Below, in pieces: positions 22,142 through 34,757 of a stretch of 64,000 nucleotides of DNA (position 1 is the first letter of the stretch; each line of letters opens with the position of its first letter). Below the pieces are notes generated by a model. The model searched no databases, was not told the DNA's origin, and saw only the letters and a list, made by a program, of their open reading frames with translations. Both the position numbers and the translations under genes were made by a program. This DNA is from Celoporthe dispersa (Eukaryota; Ascomycota; Sordariomycetes; Diaporthales; Cryphonectriaceae): positions 372,001 to 436,000 of the forward strand of contig WAID01000002.1 in NCBI GenBank assembly GCA_016584495.1, written 5' to 3'.

Positions 22142-25100
22142 ATGGCGTACCAGAAGTCAGATAACCTCAATGGTGCGCAGAACGGCTTCGTGCCGTCTGC
22201 GCAACCATCTGGGCAGCAAGCCAAGTTCTCGCGGCCCTTCACGCTTCAGGAGGCACTTCCGTACTCGCCCTTCACCTCTGTTATCCCATTCGAGCCGGGT
22301 GAGAGATTCTCAGTCTCCAAACAAAGTCTGAGAGAGACCTCAGCTGACATACAATAGACATAATACCAACGCCAGACCTTGGTGCTGGACCATCGTCTTC
22401 GAACCTCGCCGAATTCGTCCCCCGTCATGACTTCGAAAACCTGAACAAGGAGGCTGCGAGCCAAACCTCAACCTCGCGTCGTTTAGAGCAGAGTCTAGAG
22501 CATGTTCAGAATTTGCTCAATCCCACAAGGCTCACACAGATGTAGGAGTGGACGGAAGCCAATATGGGTGCATCTGCTGATATTGTCATAGCAACTTCAA
22601 GACGGGTGCTAAGCTCGCTGCCTCCAGTGCTCCCACGCACAGTCTCGCCGCGAATCTCTCACCATTCTCCAAGATGGTGCTCGATAGAACGTCGGTCCCT
22701 TACCGCTACATGACCCCAGAGACACCAGCTCCCCCTCCCTCAAATGGCTCATCTATAACGAAAAGCCCTGCCCGTATCAAATCACGTCCAAGTACGGCCA
22801 ATGCGGAGCGGGTGAAGGTTGCGAAGAGCCATGTGCCCATCAGTCAGACTCCAGAGCGTAGCGAGTCCAAATTTGCGGTCTTCATACCAACAAAGAAACA
22901 GTATGAGGCTGCCGCCGCCGCCGCCACCACCCTCTCCCCAGACCCTTTGCAGACAGATGCCCCAAATCAACTGCTCCCGCCTCTACAACCGGCTCCGATC
23001 ATCGGACCCCATCCGGTTGCAGAAGAGTCAGTGGGAGCACCATCGCAACCCCTTCAAGCGCCCAGAAGCCTGGAACGATCTCGATAGACCTCGCTCCCGC
23101 TCCGTCCTTCAACAAAGGCGAGTACATGGTCGTCGTTGACAACGTGGAAGAGCCTTCAAATTTGTCAACTCGGAAGAGGAAGCGAGATGAGTATGATGAG
23201 AGCCAGGTTGTCTACCGTGATCAGAAGCAGAAGGCCGACAATGCTTTTCACTCACTGCGTCGTTGCCTTGCGGAGATATTCGAAGCAGAGGACAGTGTTG
23301 TCGCCATGCCTACTGAGTCGAATCCTCTCGTCTCTGTGAATTCCCAGCAAGAGCCGGCCATGACAGCAACTGCCCATCAGAAAGTCCAACCGCTTTTACA
23401 GAATGCAATTGCGCTGGGATGTCTGGTCCATGTGCCTGTTGAAGAGCTTCTACACATCCAGCGTCTCAGTGACAGTGCACTCAAGCAGGCACAAGACCAG
23501 GATCTCCGGGTCGACGAGGACTGGGGTGATGCTGACGCGCAGTCTTGGGCTCAACAGTTGCCAGACGTGGATACTGCTCTCAGGGCAGCACGAACAGTAC
23601 TGAGGATAATGTCTGCCGGTAGAGAAGACAAACAACTCTATTCTGAGGACCTGATCCAAGACTGTTTGCGCCTGTTCAGAGATGTTGCTGATGGTATCGT
23701 CGTACCTCTGACGGAGAAGGTACGCCGCTACGGTGAAAAGCATGGAGATAAGAACCGTAAGGACAACAAAAGCCTCTTCGACTCGCTGTTACCGCACAAG
23801 AAGCTGGCTGGCTCTATCTTCACCAGCTTCACACGGCTCTACTCTGTTTTCACAACACTGGTCTCTATCATAGACTTGTCCGAGTCTGTGGTTACCGCCC
23901 TGGAGACCATATCCTCAAACTTGATTTTCGTGGAGAACGCTTCCACGGACCGAGACTCTGTTGTCGGCACTCAGAAATTTGACGGTATTCGCTTGATTGC
24001 GATGGAGATGCTCTCACAAATATTCCTGAAGAACCCTCAGAGCCGACTCGGCATTGTGGACGACATCTTGCTCCAATTAGAGAAGGTCCCTCAGGCGAAG
24101 CAAAAGGCTCGTCAATTCAAACTCGCCGATGGGAGGAGCATACAACCGGTGTCAGCTTTGATCCTGCGGCTGGTGCAGACTAGCGCTGGCAAAGCAATTG
24201 GTGTGAAGAGCGCACAGAGTAAGCTGCTCAGGTCTATAGACGACAACACAGCCGAAGAGAACGCTAGCGAGCAACCTGTTGCTTCTGCTATGGTGTCCTC
24301 TTTTCAGGACGAGGAGAGAGCAGCGGAACAGAGTGGACGGGCCGTCTCAGAACTCCAAGCTGCTACTTCATCACTGGCAGCCTCCACCAGAGACAATGCG
24401 GCTCACGTCATCGGTTTCATGGTGGGACGCGCAGTCAAATCCACGAAGACGGGGGAGTCTCCCTTTCGACGAATACTTGAGAATTTTCTCGAGGATCTGA
24501 CCACGTGTTTGGAGTCACCCGACTGGCCCGCCTCCGAACTACTGCTTCGTCTCCTCATGGGCTCAATGATGAGCCTTGTCGACGGCGAACGAACCGCCGC
24601 TCCCGCGAAGAACATGGCGCTCGAGGTCCTCGGTTCTATGGGAGCCGCGATCTCAAAACTGAGATCTCTTGTGCGGAGAACCGTGAACTCTTTGGACGCT
24701 GTCGAAACGACCGACCTGTCGTCGTACCTCTCAGATCTCGCAAACTCCGCGCTGGAGCTCAGGTCACGCCCAGAACAGATGGTATCTTGGTCCGGACCCT
24801 ACAGAGCAAGCCTGGAATATATTGATCAGCGATGTTCCGAAGACCCGCATCTCTCCAGCGCTGTCTCCTTTATAACCACAGACTGGGCTGGCAAAGTCGG
24901 TGTCACGTTTGACGGATTCCAGGATGAAGATGAGGATCGGGAAAAGGAGTTTGGTCGGTTGGCATACCGTCTGCGCATGATGATTGAGGATCCGCGCTGG
25001 CTTTCCAGCGAATACAACTTCGCGGCGGTTTCCCCCGACTCTGGCAAAATTATCGTACCACGTCATCGTCATCCGTTCACAATTCTGCGAAGCTTACCGA

Positions 25101-27815
25101 CACATCCTGAATATTCTGCTCCGTTTCATGACTATTGATCAGGCGACCGTACGGAGCAAGAGCTTGAAGAGTGTGAACGATGTCTTGGAAACTGATCCAA
25201 CCATCCTGGACGGTGACTCGACATTCATGCAGCTCATTGTCCAATGCACGACGGACAGCTCTCCTCAAGTCCGAGACTCAGCCCTTGGTCTCATAGGAAA
25301 GTGTATCGGGATGAGACCGGCTCTTGAAAAGGACATGATCAAGACGGTCATCGAACGATTCAGCGATGCTGGCGTCGGGGTGCGGAAACGTGCCTTAAAG
25401 CTTGCCCGGGACATTTATCTACGCAACTCTGACAGAGGTGCACGGAGCAAGATTGCGAACGGGCTACTTCATCGTGTGCAGGATCCTGACGAGGGCGTCC
25501 GGGAAGTCGCTCGACAAATGATTGAGGAGATCTGGATAACACCCTACTCTTCGTCAGATGCTTCGGCGGCATTCAAAACTGCCATTGCTGACCACGTTGC
25601 CCTGATGATCCAAACCATCAAACATGGGATGGCGGTCAGCGTTCTCGACAAAATTTTTCAAACCATCCTCGGATCAAGAGAAGCCAACTTCAAGGTTGGC
25701 CAGGTCCTTGTGGCCAGCATGTTCGATGTGATCGACAATCCAGAGTCACAGGATCCAACTGTCCCTTGCGGGCGCGACGCACTGGATCTCCTCGTCATTT
25801 TTGCCAAGGCAGAACCAAAGCTCTTCAGTTTTGAGCAGATTAAGCTGCTGCAGCCCAAGGTCGCTAGTATTGCCAGTGGCGAGCTGGCAGCATCAAGAGC
25901 TGTGATGGTCATCTACCGCCGCGTTCTTCCGCAGTTGTCCAAAGTTCATGACCAATTCCTTACCGAAGTCAGAGGCGCTCTCCTACCTGTGGTTGCCAAG
26001 CTTACCCGAACACTTCTCGACGATGTATTTGCATGCTTGTGGATCATCAGCGGCCTCCTGGGAAGCAAGGAACATCTGATGAAACTGCACATCTCAGTTC
26101 TAAAGGGACTACAAAAGGTTCGAGCCATGGCTCGAAACGGTCCCCCGACGGATCAAGGAGTGAGAATGTTTAAAACATACTCCTTGCTCGCCGGAATGAT
26201 GGGCCATCACTGCGACTTTGAAGACAAGTTCGACGTCTACCAGAAAGAAGTCCCCGGATTCAAGGGATCTTCAGTCTCGAAATTGATGGTGGATTTGATG
26301 ATTCCGTTTGCACAGCCTATTCAGCCTTTGGATGTCAGAAAGAATGCCCTCGATGCTGTGGGACTTATTTGCCAATCATGGCCGCGGAATTTCGTCTCTG
26401 CAAATGTCTACACGACTTTTCAGCATGTCTTTGACGAGCAGTTGCCGGAACTGGAGTTCATGATATTGAATTCCTTCAAGGGCTTTCTCTTCACCGAGGA
26501 GAAACGATCTGAGGAATCGACCTCGGAGATCAAGGCTTCAGAAGAGCAGGACGAGAAGCGAAACCTCAAAGTCATGGGCGGAACCAGCTATGACGACGTA
26601 TCCAGCGCTACGACCCAACGCTTTCTCAAGGAGATTACGAGGATCGCACTGACTTCCCAGAATGAGCACGCACTCCAGGCTGTTGAGGTCTTGGCTACCA
26701 TTAATCGCCAGGGTCTGGTTCATCCGAAGGAGACAGGCGTCACTATGATCACACTGGAGACTTCGTCAGTCGTCCAGATTTCGGAGCTCGCTTTCGCCGA
26801 ACACCGCGCTCTACATGACAAGCATGAGACCGTGCTAGAGAGAGAATACGTGAAGGCTGTCCAGTCAGCATTCGCCTACCAGCGTGATATTGTCCACGAC
26901 CCCAGGGGTGCGACTGTCGAACCGTACACTGCCAAGCTACACATGATGATGGAGGTGCTGAAGTCGAGCAAGCCGAAGAACCGCATCAAGTTACTCGACA
27001 AGCTGTGTGCGCAGATCGACTTCGAGCCTAGCAAGCTTGATACCTCAGGCGTGATCCCCATGCACGTTCAGTTTTCGCAATTCGTCATCGAGAACCTGGC
27101 ATTCTTCGACTATGCCACGGTCCATGAGTTGCTGAGCACTGTGACGACCATGGAGAAGCTCGTCACCAGCACCGGGGCCAGCGTAGCCCAGGCCATCGAG
27201 GCAGAGATCTTCCAGGTCACAATGGACGCTATCACAAATCCTCAGGCTGGAGTGGACGGCCAAAATGGTGCCTTCTTCGCCCCAGCTCCTCCTTCGATTG
27301 ACGTTCGTCGTCTTCGACAGCTCACGGCCGGCTCCATGATCCTTCAGTCCGTGTGGGAAGCGCGTACCTACCTCCGCCGGCAGTACAACCTGGGAACGAG
27401 CAGGCGTGACGGCAAGCTGAAGACAGCCAGCAAGGAGAAGGAGGCCCAGAAACCCGTCAAGGTCCAGACGGTGACTGGCGACAAGTTCTGGGAGGACATT
27501 GCCTTGGTCACGACCGCGCTATCCACCCAGGATCGGATGCTGGCCCAGTGTCGGGGCTTCGTGGACCTCCTTAACGTGGACAGAGAATTCAAAGTGGCCG
27601 ACGAGGACGACGACATGAATGGTGAAGATCTACCCACCCCGAGTGGTGATGAAGATGACGAAGACGTAGTCGGGGAGCGGGGTCGCAAGCGCAAGGCCAA
27701 TTCTACACCGCGTAAAAAGCGCCCTCGATCTGCATCTCAGCTGCGGAAGCGCGGACGACCCCGCAAGAACCCGATGCTTCAGCATGACGATGATGAGGAT
27801 ATGGAGTTCTTTTGA
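22142..27815 (+). CDS. SCC2: Cohesin loader SCC2/Mis4 (NIPBL homologue)
   Basis: HEAT-repeat protein that loads cohesin on chromosomes. Exons 22142-22298, 22358-22541 and 22592-27815; corrected length 5565 nt, 1854 residues. The N-terminal 350 residues are low-complexity (Pro, Ala, SP/TP). The helical repeats begin about residue 370, and the most conserved block is TIDQATVRSKSLKSVNDVLE with QVRDSALGLIGKCI after it. The C-terminus is acidic then basic (GRKRKANSTPRKKRPRS). Two single-base breaks: C4 at 23049-23052 (one C missing; restored reading PSQPPSSAQKPGTISID into KGEYMVVVD) and A4 at 25046-25049 (one A extra; restored SPDSGKLSYHVIVIRSQF). They are opposite in sign, so the total stays divisible by three. 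Without correction the gene reads as three pieces. Confidence 0.93.
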
Positions 27816-29036
27816 TTTTCATTTTTTAATCTTTCTTGATCTTTGCTTCTGTGGACGTTATTACCTATCTTACTGTTTGTTCGTTAAAAAAATCTGGGAC
27901 GGCCTGGTCAAGGTGGGCTGCATGGGGTGTGAGGAGTTCGCGAGCGGCACGAGGCAAATAAATTCAGGCGTCAGATGGCTATGCACTTGCTTCAAGGGAG
28001 TTAGGAAGGAGGCGGGATATCATGATACCTCAACTTGCATCGGATAGCTAGACCTGCTATCCATTTCACCGGGCGCGAAGACAGCTACTTATTGGGGCTG
28101 CTGATATGCTGGCCACATGGCACAACACACACTCTCTGCGCAAGAGCTCTGCCATCTAGCAACTACCCACAGCCGAAAAAAATCGTAACTGATTTTTTTT
28201 TTTTGACAAATCACTTAAAGTGCACACCCTGAAGCAGTGATGATAATTAGGTAAGAGAGAGAGGTTCGTTCCATCAGCACACAACTGTCCATCCGTTTCT
28301 CATTACGTGTTAAAGATGCCTACTACCAACACTTGAATGCGTTGACGCTACCGTATAATAAAGCCTGACCAACCACCAAAAAATGATAAATATCCCTCAA
28401 CGCCTTAGAATTTGGAGACAGGAAAAGAAAAAGGAAAAAAAAAATAAATCGACGGGCCATCCAAATGCAAAAGAATGAAGACCAAAGAGACAAGAAAAGA
28501 AACCCGGCCCCCCCATGCATGCATGCCGATACGAGATGACGATGATGATGACGATAATGATACAAAAACGATGCCAGATGCTCCCGTCATGCAAATGCTT
28601 GCTTGCCCCCATGCACACTGCACCCGCATTTACCCAAAAGCCCGACTCAAGACCTAAGCCAGACCGAGCCCAAAGGTTGAAAGAGGAGGAGGAAAAATGA
28701 TAACGAAATAAAAGAGAAGTAGCGGTGCGCAGCCGGATACCGTGGGATATGCTGACTGCGCAACCGGTATAGAGAGGCTCCAAGTATGATATCCGCATGG
28801 GCTCAGATGGTGGTGCGTGCACCGCCAACCCCTCTGTCCGTGTGCACAGGAAGAAACAGGTTCTAGGCCCTCCGACATGTACATCAGGGTAGTGGTCGTG
28901 GGGCAAGCCATCGTGTCCAGTGGGCCAACGTCGGCCGTCGGTGCAAGGGGAGCACGTGAGGCCTCTCCGGTCCGGTGGTGGCGCCCATCGTGATCGGCAG
29001 GGCGCTTCTCTCTCCTCCACTCTTCCTCCCTCCCTC
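27816..29036. other. Convergent 3' flanks of SCC2 and the Rab gene
   Basis: 1.22 kb. Contains T- and A-rich tracts (28190-28205, 28376-28450) and a GATGAC-type short repeat (28535-28562). Open frames here are low-complexity and unsupported. Confidence 0.35.
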
Positions 29037-30140
29037 TCAGCAGCACTTCTTTCCCCTCCTAACCTCATAATCCTCGCTGGCCTGCTGGTGGTGCTGACTC
29101 TGCAGGCCGGGCTGGCCACCCCTCTCGATGGTGACGGTGGGCGAGAAGCCAGGGGAGAACAGCCAGGACCTGCGGTCCCTGCCGACCCTGAAGCTGCCGG
29201 TCCCGGGGCGGGCGTAGTCGAAGTAGCCCGCAGGCCCGCCGCCGTCGTATCCGGTGCCGCCGGCGCTGCTCACGCCGTCGTAGGGGGTGGCGCCGGGGGT
29301 GGAGCTGGTGGCGGCCAAGATGGCGGCCTGGATCTTGCGGTTCTGCTCGACCAGCTTGCGCGTGACCACGCGGAACACCTCCTCCACGCCCTCGCCGGAC
29401 TCGGCTGAGATCTCATGGCAGGCGTCCCAGCCGGCCTCCTGGCCCCAGAAACCGGAGCTGCGCTTCGACGTCGGGCTGCGCGGCTCGGCGGAGGGGGACT
29501 CGCTCGAGGAGAAGAACCCGCCGCCGGCAGCACTCAGCAGCACCGTTCCCTAGGCTACCGGGCCCGAATATGGAGTTGGCGGTGAGGGTACCGCCGGCGG
29601 TCGGGGGTGGGGTGGAGCCCAGGCCCGGGGCGAGGTTCTCGGCGACGTAGGCGATGCACTGCTCGAAGGGGACCTCACGCAGGCTGGGGTCGCGTGCGAC
29701 GACGTCAGACTTGGTGCCGACGATGTGGAGGACGACGTCGTGGGGGAGGTTGCGGCGGAGCTCGGACAGCCAGACGCCCATGTCGATGAAGGACTGGGCG
29801 TCGGTAATGGAATAGCAGAGGATGCAGGCGTTGGCGCCCCTGTAGTAGAGGCGCGAGATGGAGCGGAAGCGTTCTTGGCCGGCTGTGGATGGGGAAACGT
29901 CAGCCAGCCCTGCATGGACTTGTCTTGCTTGGCTAGGAACATACCGGTATCCCATATCTGTAACCGCACGGTCGTGTCTGTGTCGCTGTCCACCACGCGC
30001 TTGGTCAGGAAGCTCGCGCCGACAGTACTCGTGATCTGGCTCGGCTCGAACGCGCCCTTGCAATAGCGCATCACCAGGGACGTCTTGCCGACGCCCTGAG
30101 AGCCCAAGACGACAATCTTGGCCTCGAGAGCCGACGACAT
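29037..30140 (-). CDS. Rab-family small GTPase with long insert and CC prenylation motif
   Basis: Vesicle-traffic GTPase. Exons 30140-29945 and 29882-29037 around an intron at 29944-29883. G1 GSQGVGKTS, effector STVGASFLTKR, G3 WDTAGQERF, G4 GTKSDV, G5 EISAESGEGVEEVF, and C-terminal KKCC for double geranylgeranylation. Corrected length 346 residues, against about 200-220 for most Rabs. The extra sequence is a Gly/Pro/Ser-rich stretch of some 80 residues between G4 and G5, plus a long tail. A frame break lies at the C3 run 29548-29550 (one base extra); removing it joins FGPGSLGTVLLSAAGGGFF. The switch region is closest to the Rab5/Rab21/Rab22 group by eye; exact subfamily is uncertain. Confidence 0.85.
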
Positions 30141-30170
30141 CCTCTCTCTTGTGTGTATATGTATTCGTAT

Positions 30171-30193
30171 GTGTGTGTGTGTGTGTGTGTGTG
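30171..30193. repeat. (GT)n microsatellite upstream of the Rab gene
   Basis: About 11 GT units 30 bp upstream of the Rab start codon, so probably within its 5'UTR as (AC)n. Confidence 0.9.
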
Positions 30194-31058
30194 CGCGTGT
30201 CTGTGTGTGTTCCCGACCCGCCCGGCCCGGTAGGCGTCTGTCGCACGGGGGGGAGTCAAAAAGGGTCCTCGCTTGCTTTGGTCTAACGCTCGGGTTTTCT
30301 CCTTGTCTGACGAGCCGCGGTCGGTGGTAGGACGGTGGTATGTTTCCTCAGACGCACTCGTGTGTATGTGTATGTGTTCTTTTTTTTCTCTCTCTCCTCT
30401 CTTTTCTTTCTCCGGGAGAGGGAGAAAAGGTGCCCAACCCACCTGCGCCCACGGTGGTGGGAGGAGAGAAGGGCGAAGAAGAGAAACAGATTGTTGGCCG
30501 AGGGATCCCAGGTATTAGGACGTCATGGTTTATGCTTGGGGTTTCTTGAAATTTTAAATCCCCGTCTGCCTTGGGAGTGGGTATTGTCTCTCTCTGCGGG
30601 AGTGGAAGGCTGGAAGAGGCAGAGACAATGGGAAATTAAAGAATAAAAAATAAGAAAAAGATGATGTGAACGAGTGAGCGGATAATGAAACGAGGTAGGG
30701 AGAGTGTGTGAATGAAGGAAGCAGGCAGGCAGAGCTGACAAGAGCTGAATGAAGTACACGTGAAACTCTACAGAGGCAAGAAGGAGAAGGGAGAAGAACA
30801 AGACGAGAAGAAGAAAGAGGAAGAAGGGGAGAGAGAAAGGGAAGCGTGGGATGGGATCAACAGGCCATCACAATGATGACCAGGTGAGGCGATGGCGGCA
30901 TTGTTTGTGCTTTGTGCTGGGTGGGTGGTGGTGGTGGTTGGTGGTAGGTAGTGTGGTAGTGGTCGGGGATGGGTGTACCAGGTGACCCCCGAGCTGGAGA
31001 TTGGCATGACCTTGTTGCCTTGGCCGGGGAAACGTTAGCAAGCAAACACACACTGCCC

Positions 31059-31079
31059 TCTCTCTCTCTCTCTCTCTCT
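31059..31079. repeat. (CT)n microsatellite
   Basis: About 10 CT units in the intergenic region. Confidence 0.9.
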
Positions 31080-31710
31080 TTCTCTCCGTGACAGAGTGAG
31101 TCTCCTTGGCCTGCTGACGGGCGCTGTCTTGTGTCTGTGTCATAGCACAAAAGTACAGAAGTAGTGCTGAAAAAGAAATAACCAAGTACATATAGGGTGC
31201 TGTTTTGTGTGCCAGGAGACATGTTGCTTCGGAGGGAGGGAGGCGAGGACGACATTTGCTGTCAAGAGTGGTAAGCCCGGGAGGGACCAATCACTAACAT
31301 GACCACCAGACACCACTAACTAAACCACTAAGCACCACGCACCTGCCACCACCGCCATCATCATGCATCTGGATCCTCCCGAGCGAGATTTCCCAGATAA
31401 GTCTGATAGTAGTGCATGAGTACATAACCGTAGTTACGCCATCTTGCAGCTTGCAGGTCTCCATCTTGTGGGGCAGGAAAATTGTGGGCTTGTGGATCTC
31501 TGGAGTCTTTGCCTTTTCAGCACTGATTCCTCGGGATGGAGCCAGTTCATATGAAGTTCTTGCCCGATGAAACGGCAAGGCTGGCTGGTCTGGCTGCCCA
31601 ACCAGCAACATCTTGTCCCTGCACTGATGATCTGTGTGTGGTGCACGGTAGCAAGGTGTGCGTAGATGTCTGTATCTCTAATGTCCTATATATAAATGTA
31701 TCCTCCTCCT

Positions 31711-33417
31711 CTACAGCTTGGCTGACCTCTGCGGTGGGTTGACCAGCGGGTCATAGGTCGACCACGACAGGTGGTCAGGCGGCGTCCCGTTGCTGTGCTG
31801 CGTCAGGCTGCGGACGTCGAGCAGGCTTGGGTTGAGCTGGTCGACGCGGGTGCACCCGATCAGGCGCATGTTCATCTCCATCTCGTCCTTGAGCAGGCGC
31901 ATGGCCTTGTCGACGCCGTCGAAGCCATACGCCGACATGGCGTACAGGAACGGGCGGCCGATGCCCACGCCCTTGGCCCCGAGACACAGCGCCTTGATGA
32001 TGTCCGTGGCGCGCCGCACGCCGCCGTCCACAAACACCTCGATCTTGTCCTGCATGCCCAGCTCGCGCAGCCGCGGCATGGTCTCGGCCAGCACCTCGAC
32101 CCCGGACCGCGCAAAGTCCAGCTGCCGCCCGCCGTGGTTGGACAGCACCACGCCCTGCACCCCCGCCTCGACCGCGCGGATGACGTCCTCGACGCGCTGC
32201 ACGCCCTTGAGGATGATGGGCATCCCGGTGATGCTCTGGAACCAGGGTATGTCCTTCCAGCTCAGCGCCGGGTCGATGAAGCTCGAGATGGCCCGCGCCG
32301 CCCCCTGCGAGGTGTCCGTCTGCTGCCCGCTCTGCACGCTGGTCCCCTGGTCCTCGAACTTGCTGCGCATGTCCTTCTCGCGCCGGCCCAGCTGCGGCGC
32401 GTCCACCGTGATGAAGAGCGCCTTGCACCCGCGCCGCTCGGCGTGCTGCACGATCCTGCGCGTGATCTCGCGGTCCTTGTTCACGTACAGCTGCATCCAC
32501 TGCACCTGGTCGCCCTCGGCCGCGTCCATGATCTCGTCAAACGAGCACGAGGCGAGGGTGGGGATCATTTGCACCACGTTGTGCTTCCTGGCCGCCCGCG
32601 TCAGCAGCACCTCGCCCTCCGGGTGGCCCAGCTTTCCCAGCGCGGTGGCCGTCACGTAGAACGGGATGTCGACCTTGGTGCCCAGCATGGTCGTCGAGAA
32701 GTCGACCTTTTCGACGTCGACGAGGATCTGCGGGCGGAACCATATCCTGTGGAACGCGGCGTGGTTCTCGCGCAGGGTCTGTCTTTATTTATCAGCATAC
32801 CAATACACATACACACAGGCTACTTCTCAGTCGGATAGCAAAAAAAAAGAGAGGGATCACGTACAATCTCGTCATCTGCCGCGCTGGAGTAGTAACCCCA
32901 CGCCGTCTTCTTCATGATGCGCCTCGCCACGGCCTCAAAGTCCATGAGGTTGTAGCACTGGTCCAGGAGCGGCATCTCCCGGATGAGCTTCTGCCGCTCC
33001 TCCTCGTCGGGCGTCACCTCCTTCTCCTCCTTCTCGACCGTCTTCATGTCCACGTCGCCGAGGTGCTTTGACTTGTCCAGGTACTTGTCCAGTGTATCTG
33101 GAGGGTGTATGGGATCAAACTCCTCGGTAGCATCTTTGCCCTAGAACCATGTTAGAGAGGCTGGTCAGCTCTTGGTACATAGACAGCCCAAGGAGGGAGC
33201 ATGCTGGGGACGTACAGCATATTTGAGGATGATCTTCATACCACCAGGGTGCTCTGGCAGGAACTCGGTCACATCGTATGCTTTCCCCTGCAACAAGAGA
33301 GTTAACAGACCTGGTGTGATGTGAGAGGAGGAGGGAACAAGAGATGCGCACGTGAACGATGACCCAGCAATCATCCCCAGTGCTGTGCTTGGCAACATCT
33401 GCGCCGCTCAAGACCAT
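31711..33417 (-). CDS. CYB2: Flavocytochrome b2-type FMN-dependent 2-hydroxy acid (L-lactate) dehydrogenase
   Basis: Cytochrome b5 domain fused to an FMN alpha-hydroxyacid dehydrogenase barrel; oxidises L-lactate or a related 2-hydroxy acid. Four exons (33417-33352, 33287-33216, 33140-32865, 32778-31711), 493 residues, in frame. Haem ligands H35 (LPEHPGG) and H58 (DPIHPPD). The FMN domain has PTLASCSFDEI, LFITVDAPQLGRRE, the FMN-binding Lys in PIILKGV, the catalytic His in SNHGGRQLD, and FVDGGVRRATD. Unlike yeast Cyb2 it begins directly with the b5 domain (MVLSGADVAKHSTGDDCW) without a mitochondrial presequence, and it ends in the tripeptide AKL, a peroxisomal targeting signal type 1. Substrate cannot be fixed from sequence; L-lactate is the default for this architecture. 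Confidence 0.92.
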
Positions 33418-34757
33418 CTTCAATGCCTTTTGGACGCTCTGGACGGACGGATGGGATGGTTTGCTGTCCTTCCTGGTGATGAGCAGCGGCAGGACAGCGC
33501 AACTCGATGCTGTGTCGAGAATTCAAATAAAATGAATCCCTAGTCGGAGCTGTGGCAAACCAGGATAATAGTCGTCAACGCTCGGCCCTCGTACTGGTGA
33601 CGATAACTCGGAATCTCCTCGGAATCTCAAATGATAGCTGTCGAGAGACGCTCACGAGATTAACGCACTAAGCAGGTAATTAGTATAAAAGAATAGCCGA
33701 AAAAGACAAAATGGATGCCGTCACTGGAGAACCTGGATCACACACACATACACACACACACACACACAAAAACACACTCAAGCAATGTTGCTGTGGGTTG
33801 GGTGATGAACTAACTCGGTTGTTGGAGATCGAGGATGGGGGGCATGCGGGGGGTCAGACACTACCATAGTACTCCGTACTGCGCAGACACTGCCTGCTGT
33901 GCTGTCTCCCACTGCGGGAATGCCTTATAAATTGGTGCCGAGCCGTTGGGCCGTCGAGCCTGTGGCCGGGTCCACAGCGCTGTTCATCCCTGCCTCCCCC
34001 GTCCTCGCCTCGGTCGAAAGCATCGCGGAGTGGGCTCCACAGTGGAGGACGGGGGGGGAGCTCCTGCTGTAGGCGCGCAGGGATGAAATATAGTCCCTTG
34101 TCTTTGGTGATGGCCCATGGATATTCACCCTGATTCCATCCTCAAAGGAGGTATCTTGCCCAGCAGAGTGTCAGTCCACACGATGACAAGTATCGGCCGT
34201 CCAGATCTTCCAACGGGCAGACAAAAAAGACCCAGAGAGCCTCTTTAGTAATCTCCCTACAGAAGGAAGCAATCCAGTGACCTCTCTCTGCGGCATTGGC
34301 ACTCGTCCGCCTGACAACCACAAAACAGTACAGGTGATAAGAACGAGCCTACTCAACCAAGTGGTCAAGGAGGCTGTGGGATGCAACTGTCTGTTGCGCA
34401 ACCTTGAAGACAAAGGACAGCCTCTCAGTGTAGGTCGAGCGTGCTGCTGCGGACGATCAAGCATCATCCAACTCAGCCAAGTGGCACATTGTGAACAGCC
34501 AAACAGAATCTCTGGACAGCATACAGTCTATCGTCCCAACAGCGTCGGGAGGAGTCATACTATATAAGATGGTTGCCTGAAATATAGTGCAGGGACTATG
34601 GCGGAGTTCCGCTACATGTCCTCCGCACTAGGCTGACACCACTACTATAATACAACATGAGGAGACATCTTATCCAGGACCCCATGGTCAATCCTCCTCC
34701 TCCTCCACCTTCAGACGACCTCTGTGCTTCAGCTTTAGACAACACCCCTCGGACGAC
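33418..34757. promoter_or_regulatory. Divergent promoter region between CYB2-like gene and GLE2
   Basis: 1.34 kb between start codons. Contains a CA microsatellite at 33739-33768 and a G-run at 34050-34058. No open frame of interest. Confidence 0.4.
33739..33768. repeat. (CA)n microsatellite
   Basis: Slightly interrupted CA repeat of about 14 units in the divergent promoter region. Confidence 0.9.

Larger units (their letters stand above)
30141..31710. other. Intergenic, low-complexity: Rab promoter and CYB2-like 3' flank
   Basis: 1.57 kb with several purine/pyrimidine and dinucleotide tracts (GT at 30171-30193, AG-rich 30770-30845, CT at 31059-31079, GGTGGT-rich 30920-30960). The open frames here are translations of these repeats. 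No gene supported. Confidence 0.4.

Noticed and set aside
23003..23065. A 50-nt intron with donor GTTGCA in SCC2
   Set aside because: The donor is poor and no branch site is evident. One missing C in the C4 run at 23049-23052 gives a smooth reading and fits the window-wide pattern.
28397..29119. Long minus-strand open frame downstream of the Rab gene
   Set aside because: Low-complexity (poly-Phe, Ile/Val repeats) and overlaps the Rab 3' end; no coding signature.
31771..32838. 355-codon plus-strand open frame opposite the b2-type dehydrogenase
   Set aside because: Mirror of a GC-rich coding exon; composition is His/Arg/Leu-biased with no family signature.
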